A stretch of 64,000 nt of DNA from Pegoplata infirma (GCA_963921195.1 OY992537.1:32595911-32659910), one strand, 5' to 3'. Counted from the stretch's first letter, positions 44,972 to 57,354 are shown. Numbers and translations are program-made. The notes: generated from the letters alone by a model not told the origin.

Positions 44972-46924
44972 CCCTGTACTAGGCTGGTTCATATATGGCA
45001 CTTTTTTTGGGGATTTTTTTATGGGCCACCCGGAATATATATTAAGCACCATGAAAAAATAAAACGTGATTTTTTTTCAGATTTTTTCATTAAGGTTTTG
45101 GGGTCGCTACCGGGCCTCAAACTTTGGGTCTTAAAAAAAAAAAAAAATTCACACATTAAAATTTTTTTTTAATTTTTATACCCTCCACTCTAGTGATAGA
45201 GGGTATATATAAGTTTGTCATTCCGTTTGTAACACATCGAAATATTGGTCTAGGACCCCATAAAGTATATATATTCATGATCCTCGATCGATTTTAAAAC
45301 GATCTAGCGATGTCCGTCCGTCCGTCCGTCCGTCCGTCTGTCCGTCTGGGTGTCTGTCTGTTGAAAACACGCTAACTTTTTAAAGGCTTTATGGAGGCTC
45401 CTGAAGTTTGACATATATGTTGGCCATTTACCGGGTCAGGTTGGTATTGCAATCCAGCTAAATGGGTCGAGTGGTTCAAAAGTTATGAGCAAAAGAGTAA
45501 ATTTCGGCAAGGGTATTTTTCGAATTTACGAGATTAAAACCACTTTGACTTTCGAAAGACAAATCTGAGGGTGCTGAAACGTTTTATATATTTTTGGCGT
45601 TACCAAAGTCTGTTTGGTTTTGAATTTCAGCTCAATCGGTCCATTGATTCAAAAGTTATAAGCAAAACCCTGAATTTCAGATTTGTTTCATCTTAAATGC
45701 CACGTGTTTAACAAGTTTTAAAAGCATTGGTGGTAACTTAACAATGCTTTTAAAACTTGTTTATTTTTAAAGCAATTATTTTTAAATTTTTTCAATTTTA
45801 AAAGCATTAGTAACTTAAAAATTACACTCGAAAAAATTTTTACAGTAAAAAAACATTACACTCGAAAAAAATTTTACACTCAAAAAAAATTAGTATTTTT
45901 TTTTTTAATGAGAAAAAAAAAGTTTTTTACTCAAAATAAAATATTTCTAATCAAAACTGTTAATTTTTTTCACGTTAAAAAATTTAATATCCTTTAAAAT
46001 ATGGGTATTCATAGATTCGGCAAAGTCGAATTTAACTTTTCTACTTGTTTTTTTTTTATCTTTATTATAATTAGCTTGATTAGCTTATTAACGACAAAAA
46101 GTTTCATTTTGGTCGGACAAGTTTTTCAGTTCCAAAAGTGGCCACGAAAAAAAAATTTGGATGATTAGGGTCTTACTGTAAAAATTTTTTAAAAATTGTT
46201 TTTTTTTTTTAGTTTTAATAAGCTTAAATAATATGTTTGTAGTTGGTCTTGGTAACACATCCTCTATAAAAAATTTTATTTGTTCTGAAATATCGAAGAA
46301 ATGGTAAAGAATACCTAAAGGATATTTAAAAAAAACTAGGGAACAAAATTTTAGATTTTTTTCTATTTTCGGTTTTGTTTTTGTATTAAATAAGCTAATC
46401 AAGTAAAATTATAATTAAAAACACAAACAAAACACAAAATTTGTTTTATTGTTTTTTTTTTTTTTTTTTTTTGAAAATATAAATTTTTGGTTTTCGCCGC
46501 AAGTGAACGTTGTTTAGCAACAAATAAACAATTTTAAGCAGAATACGTTATCAAGAACAACTAAAACCCTATAACGTAAGCTTATCAAAACTAAAAAAAG
46601 ATTTTTTTTAAAAATTTTTAGAGTAAGACAGCAACCGGCCTAAAATTTTTTTTTCATGGTCACTTTTGGAACTGAAATACTTGTAGGACCAAAATGAAGC
46701 TTAATTATAATCAAAATTAAAAAAAAATAAAAATCGAAATTTTTTTTTTCATTGTGTGAATTTTTTTTAGACCCAATGTTTAGGGCCCATTAGCGACCCC
46801 TAAAACTTAAGGAAATATTCTAAAAAAAAAATCACAAGGTATTTTCTCACGGTACTTAATATATATTCCGGGTGGCCCGTACAAAAATCCAACTTTTGTT
46901 TTTATTAATCACCCTATCCTGTAC
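44972..46924. mobile_element. hAT-type foldback element, 8-bp duplication
   Basis: TAGGCTGGTTCAT (44980) and inverse ATTAATCACCCTA (to 46916) are flanked by CCCTGTAC (44972-44979) and TCCTGTAC (46917-46924), an 8-bp duplication with one mismatch. Arms are inverse over ~190 bp outside ('gccacccggaatatatatta', 'ttaaggttttggggtcgcta') and again inside (46060-46240 versus 46540-46720). A mini-me (45171-46050) is inserted in the left half. TAGGGTG-type ends plus an 8-bp duplication are standard hAT features. No transposase. Confidence 0.85.
45171..46050 (+). repeat. mini-me/INE-1-like element, near complete
   Basis: Starts 'atttttataccctccactct' with the end hairpin, then core 'tctaggaccccataaagtat', a GTCC/GTCT array (45312-45360), and ends 'gcaaagtcgaatttaacttt' then 'tctacttgttttt'. 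It matches 18417-19320 along its length in inverse orientation. Confidence 0.88.
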
Positions 46925-47660
46925 ATTTAAACTTAAATTGAAAAATATAAATTTTAATATTCTAGGTGTCAAAAAACAGTTCACAAATTTTTGAAAATTA
47001 TTAAAAAAATTGTAAAAAATCAGTATTTAGTAAAAAAAAGTAGTGTAGTTCCAGTACTTACCCTTTTATTGTATTTTTTTATTATTTTGAGTGTAGTAAA
47101 TAAATTTTTCGCTGTTACCAAAATATTTTCTTTTTTGCAAATAAATGATTGTTTTTTAAGTTTGTTGGTTTAACTAACTGTTTTTGTTTTAATATCATTA
47201 AAACATTAATAACATTCACCCAAATAACTAACAAACTAAAACCTCCTTCTGTCCTTGTCATGCACTTTTATCATATTAAGTGCAAACATTACTAGATATG
47301 TGTATTTTAATGACCTACACTAACAATTGGTGATAAATGGAAAATTTCGTTTGTCATTCCATATGTGACACATAGAAATATTGGTCTAGAACGCCTCAAA
47401 TTATGGGGTATGTCAGTGGCAAACATGATTAAATGTATTAAACACTAAATTTTGTTTAAAAAAAATATGTTTTTAAAAATTTAAAAAAAAAATGTAAAAA
47501 TAATAAGAAATACTTAGAAAAGATTTTGAAAATAAAATTTGAGGTAATAAAAAATTACGGAAACATAATGAAGTCTACTAAATATTGCGGATAAAGTTTT
47601 TGTCAATCCGCTACAACTTTTGCTGATGGTGGAAATGTTAACCAAATCTGTAATATTATA
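46925..47660. other. Spacer with a mini-me remnant
   Basis: At 47345-47420, 'gtttgtcattccatatgtga' then 'atattggtctagaacgcctc' is a degenerate mini-me core (plus). Nothing else is recognised. Confidence 0.5.
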
Positions 47661-48305
47661 ATATGGGCACTTCCACCGAAAGGTCTACCAAGACCAAAAA
47701 ACCAAAAGTTCTTGAAACCAATTTGTTTTAACATAAGTATTTTCATAAGAAACAATCAAATTTTACTAACGTGAACAAATTTTACATTTATTTATAACCC
47801 ATTTCGAGATATTCGAATATAAAGTCGAGCAAGCCAATTTTTTCTCATTGGGACATTTCTATTGCACCTTTTGTTTTGATGAAAGTTCTTAAAGAGAAGC
47901 ATTAAATGTTGACTTTTGCTTTTAAAAAATCTTTCTTGAGATACAAAGAGCTAAAAAAAATGCATAACAAACTACGCATTTAAAAAATAACCGTAAGTTT
48001 TTGCTATGCTTTATCACATATATCGATGTCCCGTGCGACATAGAAAAACAACATTAGTTATTAGTGCGTCAAGTAGACATGACGAAAATTCATCAAATAT
48101 TGAGATCAAACACAGATTTTTATTACAATTAAAATAAAAAAAAAATTTAAGAAATAATAAAATCTGTGATCTTGGTTCTTATATAAAGTTGGTCACGTGC
48201 GACATGGTAAGTGTGGATTTTAAAATTTTCAAAAAAATATTTTTTCTTGCATAAACGATTTACTTATATAAATACATACTTTTAAATTATTTAAATATAG
48301 ATGAG

Positions 48306-49146
48306 TAGGGATGAGATTTTCATGCACTAAAAAATCGAAAATATGCGCTTAAAATATGCGCTAAAAAATTCAAAATATTCACTAAAAAACCTTAAAATAT
48401 GCAATAAAAAATAAAATGTAGGCAACACACAGAGAAAAAACATGTTTGGAGCATGATTGCAGCACACCAAATCACCCAGAATGGAGGGGCAACATAGTAT
48501 GGTTGACCCATTTGAGCATATATATGATTGTGACAATCATACTATGATCATTAACATTTAAAAGATTCAATTTTTTATCATACTATGATCAGTGAATATC
48601 ATAATATGGTCGCTACAATCATGTTATGATAATGTTATCAATCATACTATGTTGCCCCTCTATTATGGTTGTCGCAATCATAATCCTTCTCTACGTGAAT
48701 AAAAATCTTGTTTTCATACGAAAAACTTCATAAAAAGAAAAAAATAACGCCGGCCTTAAATAGTAACATTTAAAACTTTATGTACCATAAATGTTTTAAA
48801 AATTAAACAATCTATAAAAAAGTTAAAAAAAAAATATTTTTCTTATTTTCAAAATAAATTTTTAAAATTTAAAATCGATTAAAACACAAATCAATTTCAA
48901 GTTGTGTTTTTGCTAATTTATGCCAAAATATGCAAAAATATGCACTTGAAATCTGGAAATATACACAAAATATGCATTTAAAACCAAAATATGCAAAAAT
49001 ATGCATTTTCACCAAAATGTGCAAAAATATGCAAATTAAATCGATGCCATTTTAACGCAAATTTCTTGATTCGGAAAGATAATTGGTCGATATCGTTTTT
49101 AGACGATCGACAAAAAACATGCATTTGCATGGAAATCACATCCCTA
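48306..49146. mobile_element. hAT-like 'tatgca' element, both ends present
   Basis: TAGGGATGAGATTTTCATGC (48306) and inverse CATGGAAATCACATCCCTA (to 49146). Both arms carry 'aaaatatgca' words. Eight-base flanks TAGATGAG and TAGAAGTA match at only 5 of 8 positions, so the duplication is unproven. Fragments of this family occur at 22646, 31579 and 40497. Confidence 0.75.
48426..48697. mobile_element. Small MITE with ATCATACTATGATC units
   Basis: Ends CACACAGAGAAAAAACATG and inverse CCTTCTCTACGTG. The inside is inverse copies of 'ggggcaacatagtatg' and 'aatcatactatgatca'. It belongs to the palindromic-unit style of MITE; flanking duplication AA at best. Confidence 0.65.
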
Positions 49147-49807
49147 TAGAAGTATAAACGGCGAAAAAAATAAAGAGTGATGCAAACGGTGGAGAGAAAA
49201 GTTAAAGGAAGATGAAATAAAATTACAAGACAATAAATTAAAAAACAAGGAAATTATGCGGAATGCTAGACAAAAGTGTAAATCGTTGGCTGAAGGACGT
49301 ATTGAAAAAAATTAATGAATAAAAATATGTTTTTTAAGCTTTTTTATTTATAATTTGTTAAAAAAAGAACAACTAAAACAACATAAATATGATGATGGAA
49401 AAAAATGTCCCGTGCGACATGTCCCGTGCGACAGTGATTAAAGTTAAATTTAAAAAAAAGTAGAAATAATTTTGAGGTAAAATTTCACAACTTTTAAGAG
49501 ACATTATTAGCCAAAATTCTAAAATTAGTCGCATTGTGATATTACCTCAGGTTTCGCTAAAAACAGAGTTTTAATTGATAGTCGCGAAAACCACTTCTGT
49601 TTTTTGTCCCGTGCGAATGGCTGTGTTCTTTGCGATTATCTCGAAAACTTGAAACAATTTCCAAAATCAATCTGAGCAACACTTAAAGAGCTAGTTAAGA
49701 GCTATAAGTTTCCCCTTTTGTCAAGAAAAAAATTATTTTTATTTTGACTTTTATTTCAACTTAAATGTGTGCAACGGTCACGTTCGACATGATGGAATTG
49801 CCCATAT

Positions 49808-50892
49808 CTAAAAATTTGCCCATTTAAGATATAATTATATATGTACATACAATCAGATACAATCATTTATAAAAATATATAAACCGATCAGATAAGACCT
49901 AATCAATTTTAACTCTGGTGGGTTGATTCACTGTTTTAAAGGACATTTTTGATTCGACACAGCCGTAAATACTATTCATAGTTATATTTAATATTTTTAT
50001 CATAATATTTTCTTTTTTTGATTTTGCCAAGGACCCAAACCTTCATAACCACCACATACACATTGTTTGAATGGATTTTGAAAAAAAATTTAAAAAATTA
50101 CTTCATGCACATACATAGGAAAACATACATACACTCTAACAATGAAAGTTAGTTTAGAAAAGCATTATTTTGGCTGCAGTTTTAATTAAAAAACAAACAA
50201 AACTTTTATTTTAAAGAGTAATATAGAGAGGAGCGCTGGAAAAGGGAAGAGCAAGTTCACATACATACAAGTTTTTAACACAAATGCTAATACATAGCCA
50301 TGAACACATACAAATACATATATTAAATATGCCAATGCAGACATATTCGGGTTAAATATTTTTTTTTGTTCATCTTTTGCAGAAAACACAGAATCCTAAC
50401 CATGTTAGGAACACATATGGATTTTGTTGCTCGTATATATTTAATTTTTTTTTTCATAGTTTAGTTTATTTCGCAAATACCCGCCCATATAAATGTGGTT
50501 AGAGTGGTAAATATGGGTTGAAATTTGCTTGAAACCATAAAATAAACTTACAACAATTCATCTATCCTGTTTTTTTATTTTATTAAAATACAGCAGCAGC
50601 ATATGCAAACACCGTTTTATGGTTTGGTAACACTTGAATTAAACTACAAATGAACAATGGGACATCAATTCTTAAGGCAAACAATTATTTTTTGCACATT
50701 TTTTTTATAAGTTATGATGGGAGATATCTAAACACGTGATTCAGGGGTAAGTGTGACTGTAACTCAATTTTACTCACGTAGTTGTGAGTTTTTGAGATAT
50801 ATTTTCAATTCAAATTTTAATTCATCCCGAAAAAAAAGTTTTTATAAAATTTGGTTAAGTTTTGTCAAATTTTCTTCAGTTTTGTAAATTTT
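49808..50892. other. Spacer, no gene recognised
   Basis: No element or credible ORF recognised. Confidence 0.4.
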
Positions 50893-51125
50893 TTAACATG
50901 ATAATATTTTTAGGCCGGTGTCTAATTTTAAAAAAGTTGCAGGACGCCACCTCAGTTTGACTATGTAAGCTAACAATTAACGAAAAAGAAAATAAGAATT
51001 ACTTTTTTCATTTTCTTAAAACCAAAAATTTTAGTAACTTGGGTTTGTAACATGGATAATAATTCACCACGTAATGAATAAAACTGTTTTTCACCAGCTG
51101 GTGAATAAAAAGTAACATAATTATT
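50893..51125 (+). repeat. Conserved 230-bp module, copy 1
   Basis: 'ttaacatgataatattttta', 'ttgcaggacgccacctcagt' and a closing palindrome 'ttcaccagctggtgaa' are nearly identical to 62611-62842, far more conserved than the flanks. It precedes a CATCAA minisatellite in both places. A related 'ttcaccagcaggtgaa' occurs at 28050. Not coding. Confidence 0.8.
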
Positions 51126-51640
51126 TTTCCACAAAAAAAAAAAAATTCATTAATTTTTTTTTTTTTTCATCAATTTTTTTTTTTTCATCAAACTTTTTTT
51201 TCATCATTTTTTTGTTTTATCAACTTTTTTTTTCATAAATTTTTTTTTTCATAAATTTTTTTTTCATAAATTTTTTTTTCATCAATTTTTTTTTCATCAA
51301 TTTTTTTTTCATAAATTTTTTTGTCATAAATTGTTTTTTTCATCAATTTTTTTTTTTCATAAAATTTTTTTTTTTTTTCATCAAATTTTTTTTTTTTTCA
51401 TCAAATTTTTTTTTCATAATTTTTTTTTATCACATTTTTTTTCGTCAATTTTTTTTCTCAAATTTTTTTATCAATTTTTTTATTATCAATTTTTTTCTCA
51501 CCAAAATTTTTTTTTTCCAACAAAAAATTTTTCTTTTCATCAAAAACTTTTTTTTATCAAATTTTTTTTCACCAACAATTTTGGGTTCATTAATTTTTTT
51601 TAACATAATTTTGTTTTTCGTGACAAAAAAAAATATTTTT
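51126..51640. repeat. TTTTTTCATCAA/CATAAA minisatellite
   Basis: Tandem units of a T-run (7-13) plus CATCAA, CATAAA or ATCA variants; about 35 units. Open frames here are low-complexity artefacts. Confidence 0.9.
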
Positions 51641-52030
51641 TTTTACCAAAACTACTTTTTCACCAAGTCTAAGCTTTTCGCATAAAAATTGTCCATTTGT
51701 TTATCAAATGTACATAAAACAAGTGAGAGTGGTATATTCTTTGGTGCCGAATCTTTTATACTCTCCAAAATGTAAAAACACTTTTTTGCACTCACTTACG
51801 AAATGTACAGCTCTTTTGGTTTTTTAATGGGGCCCTCGACTGATATTTCAATTCGTGTTGCATGGAATAGCAAAGTAATATAAAATTATTTTTTCTAAAA
51901 AAAACTTTGATTTGGCAAGTACACCCTAATCTTTAGCAAAACATTATTATGATTGAATATTTTGGGCAAGAGTACAAAATTTGCAGGCATTTTTAGTTTA
52001 TTTTGTAGTATTGTTTAAAAATAAACATTT
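51641..52030 (-). repeat. mini-me-like repeat, type 3
   Basis: 'caccaaaactactttttcac', 'aacaagtgagagtg', 'ggtgccgaatcttttatact', 'agctcttttggttt' and core 'atggggccctcgactgatat'. It has a deletion relative to 16.87-18.41 kb between 'ttttggtttt' and the core. Confidence 0.7.
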
Positions 52031-52189
52031 TTAAGTCAAAAAATGTTCAAAGTCCTGACTACACCATTTCCACTTTGATTTCAGAAAATACAAATTATAT
52101 TTCAGAAATTTCAATATATAAATTCTCATTAATTTTTTTTTTTTAATAAAAATTGTTTTATTCGACATTTAACAAATAATATTTTGAGT

Positions 52190-52375
52190 AGGTTTAATCT
52201 AGCTCGTGGTCATTATTTCCTTTACTAAATAAAACTATGATATTTTCATAGAATAATTTTCAAGAGAATTATTTTTCTGTTTTAAATTTATTTATTTTGA
52301 TCATTTTTGCAAGACTTAATCGGAACGTGTTTCGGAATTTGTCAGATTCCATTGTCAAGATTATCAAAAATAAAA
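52190..52375 (+). repeat. Dispersed repeat C, copy 2
   Basis: Matches 41590-41830 in order ('ctagctcgtggtcattattt', 'tctgttttaaatttattta', 'agattccattgtcaa'). Confidence 0.65.
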
Positions 52376-52827
52376 ACCCTATACTACAAGTAGCAAAGAA
52401 TTTTTAATGACAAATCGTTAATGATGATTTATTGAAAATTATTCTTTGAGAATATCATGATTTTAATTTTTTGTCGACTTAAATTTAATAAAGATTATTT
52501 CGTATTCATATGGATATCGTAGGTCTATCTATGTCTTCACATAAATACACCCCAAAATTTACACATTTTCATGAAGAAAACATACGAATCCGAATTTTTT
52601 CAAGGTTATGTTGGATAGGCATTAAAAAACTCTTTTCTCATACGGAAACATCATATAGTTTCGTAGAAAGAAATTGCTGAAAAATCCAAAAAAAAAATTT
52701 TTTTCGCCATTTTTTAAAACCCTTAATCCCCGATATGGCCGATAAGCCCACACACCCCAACCATAGAATTGTCTCTTTTATATCAATTTTAAGTTCCATG
52801 CAAATTGGTTCATAAGGGTATATTGGG

Positions 52828-53025
52828 GGGCCCCTGTAGGTTAGTTGGTAGCGTGCTAGCCTATGAAACAGGGGGTCGTGGGTTCGATTCCCACAAAAAC
52901 CCTTGGTCGATTTCGCTACAACGAGACGACGGTCATTGTTACTAGTTCTCGTGTAGGTTAAAATTATTAAAAATAATTTGTAATTAAAATTGGAAAAATA
53001 AAATAAAAACTGATCATTGGATCAA
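52828..53025 (+). mobile_element. tRNA-derived SINE, copy 2
   Basis: tRNA-like head 52828-52903: A-box-like TAGGTTAGTTGG, an anticodon arm CCT-ATGAAAC-AGG whose anticodon position reads GAA, a perfect T-arm GTGGG-TTCGATT-CCCAC. The body continues 'acccttggtcgatttcgcta' and 'caacgagacgacggtcattg', shared in part with copy 1, then an AT-rich tail leading straight into the ATT array. GAA at the anticodon position in both copies hints at a tRNA-Phe-like origin (inference). A functional tRNA is unlikely because the acceptor stem pairs poorly. Confidence 0.85.
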
Positions 53026-53454
<429 letters not shown>

Positions 53455-54084
53455 GGTAGTCCGTCGTAGGGGTACTTCGGTATTTTGGAAAGTAAGAAAG
53501 TACTCAAAAAGGGCTAATGTTCTGTATTTTTTACCCTATAGTGAATTTACATGATTGTGTTAGTGTCACTATAAATGTTTTGTATATGTGAATGGGAGAA
53601 TGCATTTAGGATTCTATAGAAAAATATGGGTTTTTATTTATATTTTCTGTTTTTTTTGTTTCTATTCTATTACGATTATTTTTTTGTTTACTTTAATTTT
53701 ATTATAATCTTACTCTTTCAGAGGCAAAAATAATATAGAAAAATATAAAATAATATAGAAAAATATCTGTGTGTAATATCTGTGTGTGTCGGAATGTTGA
53801 CTTTTACTAACTCAGACATGATGTTGGTGCTAATGTGAAATAATTTCCTTTAGCATATCCGTCGTCGTCGTCGCATTTTCCAGAAATAAGTTTCCGCTTT
53901 TTATTTTTCTTTTTTTTTTTGCACATTAAGTACAAATGAAAGCCAGAATCAACAAACAAAAATTTAAAATAAAAATAAGAGACAATAAAAGAGTTTTTAA
54001 ATAGGTTGTAACGAATTAAATATACCCTAATAATATAACAAACAAAAACTAAACAGTTTTCTTTTTTGGTTGCTAAATTTTTCT
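53455..54084. other. Spacer, no gene recognised
   Basis: No element or credible ORF recognised; a short GTC run at about 53860. Confidence 0.4.
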
Positions 54085-54225
54085 TACAAGGGAGGTCTTT
54101 CAGAGGGAACCCACCGAATTGTCTTTAAACTTGCTTATGAAAATAATAGCTGCCCAATCTCACATTGAGGGGGTTAAAGGGGATTTTTTCGTTTTTTGAT
54201 GATTTTTCACAGTTCAGCAAAATAA
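54085..54225 (+). repeat. CAAGGGA-family element, left end fragment
   Basis: 'ttacaagggaggtctttcag' with 'gggaacccaccga' resembles the left end of the complete element at 54625. No right end of its own; a TA-family MITE starts at 54230. Confidence 0.55.
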
Positions 54226-54518
54226 ACTACACTCAAAGAAAAATGCTTCATCATATTGATGATACGGTTTCATCACTTGCTGTCATCAATTTTGATGACA
54301 AATTTCTTCATATTGATGAATCTTTTCTTCAATATAATGAAAAATGTCATCGAAATTGAAAAAACAAGTGATGACACATTTCATCATGTCATCAAAAAGT
54401 ATCATCAATATGCCTTTTAAATGTTTTTTTTTTTTTTAAATAATTAAAATAATATTAATATAAATAAAACTACTGAATAAAATTATTAAAAAAATATAAA
54501 AAAACAATAAAAAAAATC

Positions 54519-54600
54519 CTGCCCTGGCCAGGATTTGAACCCACGGGACCCCAGTTATAGTATTTATTGTCGACGCCTTAGCTAGTTCATCTATCTATAG
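54519..54600 (-). repeat. tRNA-like segment, probable SINE or pseudogene
   Basis: On the minus strand, TAGCTAAGGCG looks like an A-box and GGGTTCAAATCC like a B-box, with 'ctggccagggcagg' after it and a T-rich tail. The anticodon arm does not fold cleanly and the T-stem has a mismatch, so it is not a working tRNA. Confidence 0.5.
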
Positions 54601-54621
54601 ATGAAAATCTCGCACCACTAC

Positions 54622-55222
54622 TTACAAGGGAAGTCTCCCTGGGGGCACCCTCCGATCTTCATTAAATTTGGATATGTTGTTAAGAACGAAAATAAATTCG
54701 ACACGTATTTTTTTTTAGCGTCACAAACTAATTTTTAGGGGGGTCGATTTGTATAGGGGGAAATTTACCTTTTTCAGTTTCTTACGATTTACGCCTATTT
54801 ACACAAAATCAATATAGGCATGTGTGGTATCAGATTAAAGGTATTAAAAATATCTATCTCGTGGTGCTAACAATGGGCCAAAGAAGTTAATATTTTTCGA
54901 CTTATTAACAAAAATGTCCTAAAATTTTGGTATCAATATGACTAAAAGTTGTGCATGTTTGGGCACGTTCTTAGCACACGTGGATAGGTTATCCAAAGAT
55001 CTTTCATTTGGTATGTAACATGACTAGATTTCTTTGCATAGTATAGGAGATAAACGAAAAAAACTGAAAAATTGCCTTGTCTTCCCCCCTCCTTTTTACC
55101 CCCTAAATATCAATTTGGGCCGCTAAAAAAAAAAATACGTGTCCCTTCATTTTTTGTGCTCTACAAAATAAAACCAATTCCATAAAGATCCGCGGGTGAC
55201 ACTAGGGAGACTTCCCTTGTTA
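54622..55222. mobile_element. MITE, CAAGGGAAGTCTCCCT ends, TTA duplication
   Basis: CAAGGGAAGTCTCCCT (54625) and inverse AGGGAGACTTCCCTTG (to 55219) are perfect over 16 bases, flanked by TTA (54622-54624, 55220-55222). The next bases also pair ('caccctccgatctt' and inverse). 595 bp, non-coding. A TTA/TAA duplication fits PIF/Harbinger. Confidence 0.85.
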
Positions 55223-55439
55223 GTAAGATAACGTTACACGATTGCTAATGTGTATGTGTAAAGACTCAACATGTTTTGTTATATACATTCATACACATTT
55301 GCTTATGGGGGTTTGTAGACACACACATTTTGTTATTGTACAATATCCCTCTCTTTCCCTCACACAGCTTTAGCAAAGCATAGTTACTCACAAATTTTAG
55401 CATTATTTAGAACACAACAAACAAAACGGCTTTTAATTG

Positions 55440-55525
55440 TTATTATTTGTTGATATTCTGCAGACAAGTGGCTAGAGGCTAAGCCCAACAAACAAGAGGT
55501 TCGGCGTTCAAATCTTGGTGGATAC
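55440..55525 (+). repeat. tRNA-like segment, possible SINE relative
   Basis: TGGCTAGAGGC then GCGTTCAAATCTT resemble A- and B-boxes at roughly tRNA spacing, and 'atacgaaaacaagatg' follows in the place of the SINE's 'cgctacaacaagatg'. Degenerate. Confidence 0.45.
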
Positions 55526-55741
55526 GAAAACAAGATGTAAGTTTTTGAAAATTTGAAAAAACCAAACAATTGTAAGTAAAAAATAAATAAAATCAAATAA
55601 CAAAAAAATATTTTTTTTTTCTTATTTTTCAAATAAAAAAATGTTATTGATCACAAGTTACATTGGACGAAAAATGATGTAACATTTCATCATATTGATG
55701 TAACTTTTCATCAATATGAAGAAGCTTTTTCTTTGAGTGTA

Positions 55742-56251
55742 TATTAACATTTTATACAGATCGAAGGTTTTTTATATGCCGATCCAATGGCGTATCGGTC
55801 GTTTTGTTAGATATCTCAGATACAAATTCAAAAAATATTTATAATGGTCAGACTTTTAGGTTACAGCTGGTATAGATCAGCCGTGGTTATTTTTCCAAAC
55901 AAAAAAAATTGTTATGGCAAGTATACCCATATCTTCAGCCAAACATTATCATGACTATTAAATTCGCTGATTCTGTAAATTCTTTAACTTACTTATCTAC
56001 AAATTTCTATTTGTAACAAAATTATTACAAATGATAAGAAAAATTAAAAGTAAATTAATCAAATATTATCTCAATAAGATCAATTCTACTTGATATCATA
56101 TGATTTTATAAATCAATCAACAGCAGCAATGAGATTACATGATAACATTATTAAAATATTTAGTCAAGTGAAACAAAAATATTTTATTTAAGTGCCAATA
56201 GCATTTTAAAAACCAGCAACAAATTCCATTCATATTTATTAATAAATAAGT
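55742..56251 (-). repeat. mini-me-like type 3 remnant and spacer
   Basis: 'agccaaacattatcatgact' (about 55940) matches the end of type 3 copies; 'ttatatgccgatcc' may be a worn end. The rest is AT-rich with no gene. Confidence 0.45.
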
Positions 56252-57354
56252 ATATGGGGCATTCCATGTCAAATCGGACACTTTGTATATTTTTTTTTTT
56301 TTTGGTTTACCTAATATTTGACAGTTTTTAGCACCCTTCGAAAACTCCTTTTTCAGATTTTTTTATGACCCTTTCAAAAGATATCAAATTTTAAAAAATT
56401 GGTAGTTTGTTCCTTTACTTAAACTTCTTTTACTCATAACTTCTTCAATAATGGTCCAAATTTTAATTTTTTTTTCTTCAAAATTTTTATTACGTACTTT
56501 TAAAAAAAAAAATTCCAAAAAATTCTGAAAAGCGCTCTAGTATGCGATTTTTAAGTTTTATAATTTAACCATTTCACTCCCCTTGTACACTACAGTGTAC
56601 ACATCTTGAAAAAATCATTAAAAATAAACCGTCCAACATTTTTGTGTTTTGTTTGGACAAGATTGATCATTGAATGGTTATCTTTACGATAGATGTGTTC
56701 GGAAAAATAAATTTACAATCCGGTGGGCTCTACACGCAATATTTGTAGGCAAATTAAAAATTTTTCAAATAACGTAAAAAAATTGCAAAACAAAATAAAC
56801 GTTAAAAAAATTCTCAAAAATCGAATAATAACACTGTGCTACAAAAAACACAAAATCAAATATACTTTTAAAATGAGGTAGTTAAGGTTGTAGATCTCGC
56901 CGAAAAGATCACAAAAATGCCCATCAAACTTGCCAGACACCCTCAAATTTTAAAGTTATTGTCAAAAAACGATTTTTGGAACTTTTTTTACTTAACAACG
57001 TGTAACTTAAACATTTTTCAACCGATTTTCAATTTTTCAACTGTTTTGGATAGAAGAAGGATAGGGCTTTTTATGTGTGTGAATTGGTCTATACATATAA
57101 GAAAGATATGTATTGATTTTTTCAAAAATATCAAATTTTTTTGTTATTTTTTGAAAATTTTTTGAGTTCATCGATTTTTTTCTGCTATAGTTGGTTCAAC
57201 AACATTTATATTTATAAACGTATTCTTAAAGAAAATTTAATTGTGAATACGATGGGCGTTATGCCGAAAAAATCGGATAACAGTTGACGGAGTTGTGATA
57301 ATTTTTCTAAAAAAGAAAATTAAGATTTTGTATGAAATTGCCGTGCGGATAGGA

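Larger units (their letters stand above)
47661..49807. mobile_element. Foldback-family element, GGGCA..TTCCA ends, ATAT duplication
   Basis: GGGCACTTCCACC (47665) and inverse ATGGAATTGCCC (to 49803) with ATAT on both sides (47661-47664, 49804-49807). The arms share the phrase 'gtcccgtgcgaca' several times (48028, 49407, 49421, 49605; variants 48191, 49768). A hAT-like element (48306-49146) and within it a MITE (48426-48697) are nested inside. The ends resemble those at 4062 and 56256. Confidence 0.75.
54228..55741. mobile_element. TA-flanked CACTC MITE, 'catcatattgatga' units, interrupted
   Basis: TA-CACTCAAAGAAAAATGC (54230) and inverse GCTTTTTCTTTGAGTG-TA (to 55739). Arms (54230-54415 and 55660-55739) are variants of TTCATCATATTGATGA. 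About 1.2 kb of other sequence lies between: tRNA-like segments and a TTA-flanked element. End sequence is closest to the MITE at 8777. Confidence 0.82.

Noticed and set aside
51331..51603. Phe/Ile-rich 90-residue frame
   Set aside because: Translation of the T-run/CATCAA minisatellite.
52828..52903. Functional tRNA gene
   Set aside because: T-arm is perfect, but the acceptor stem pairs poorly and the body is shared with a second SINE copy at 34.8 kb.
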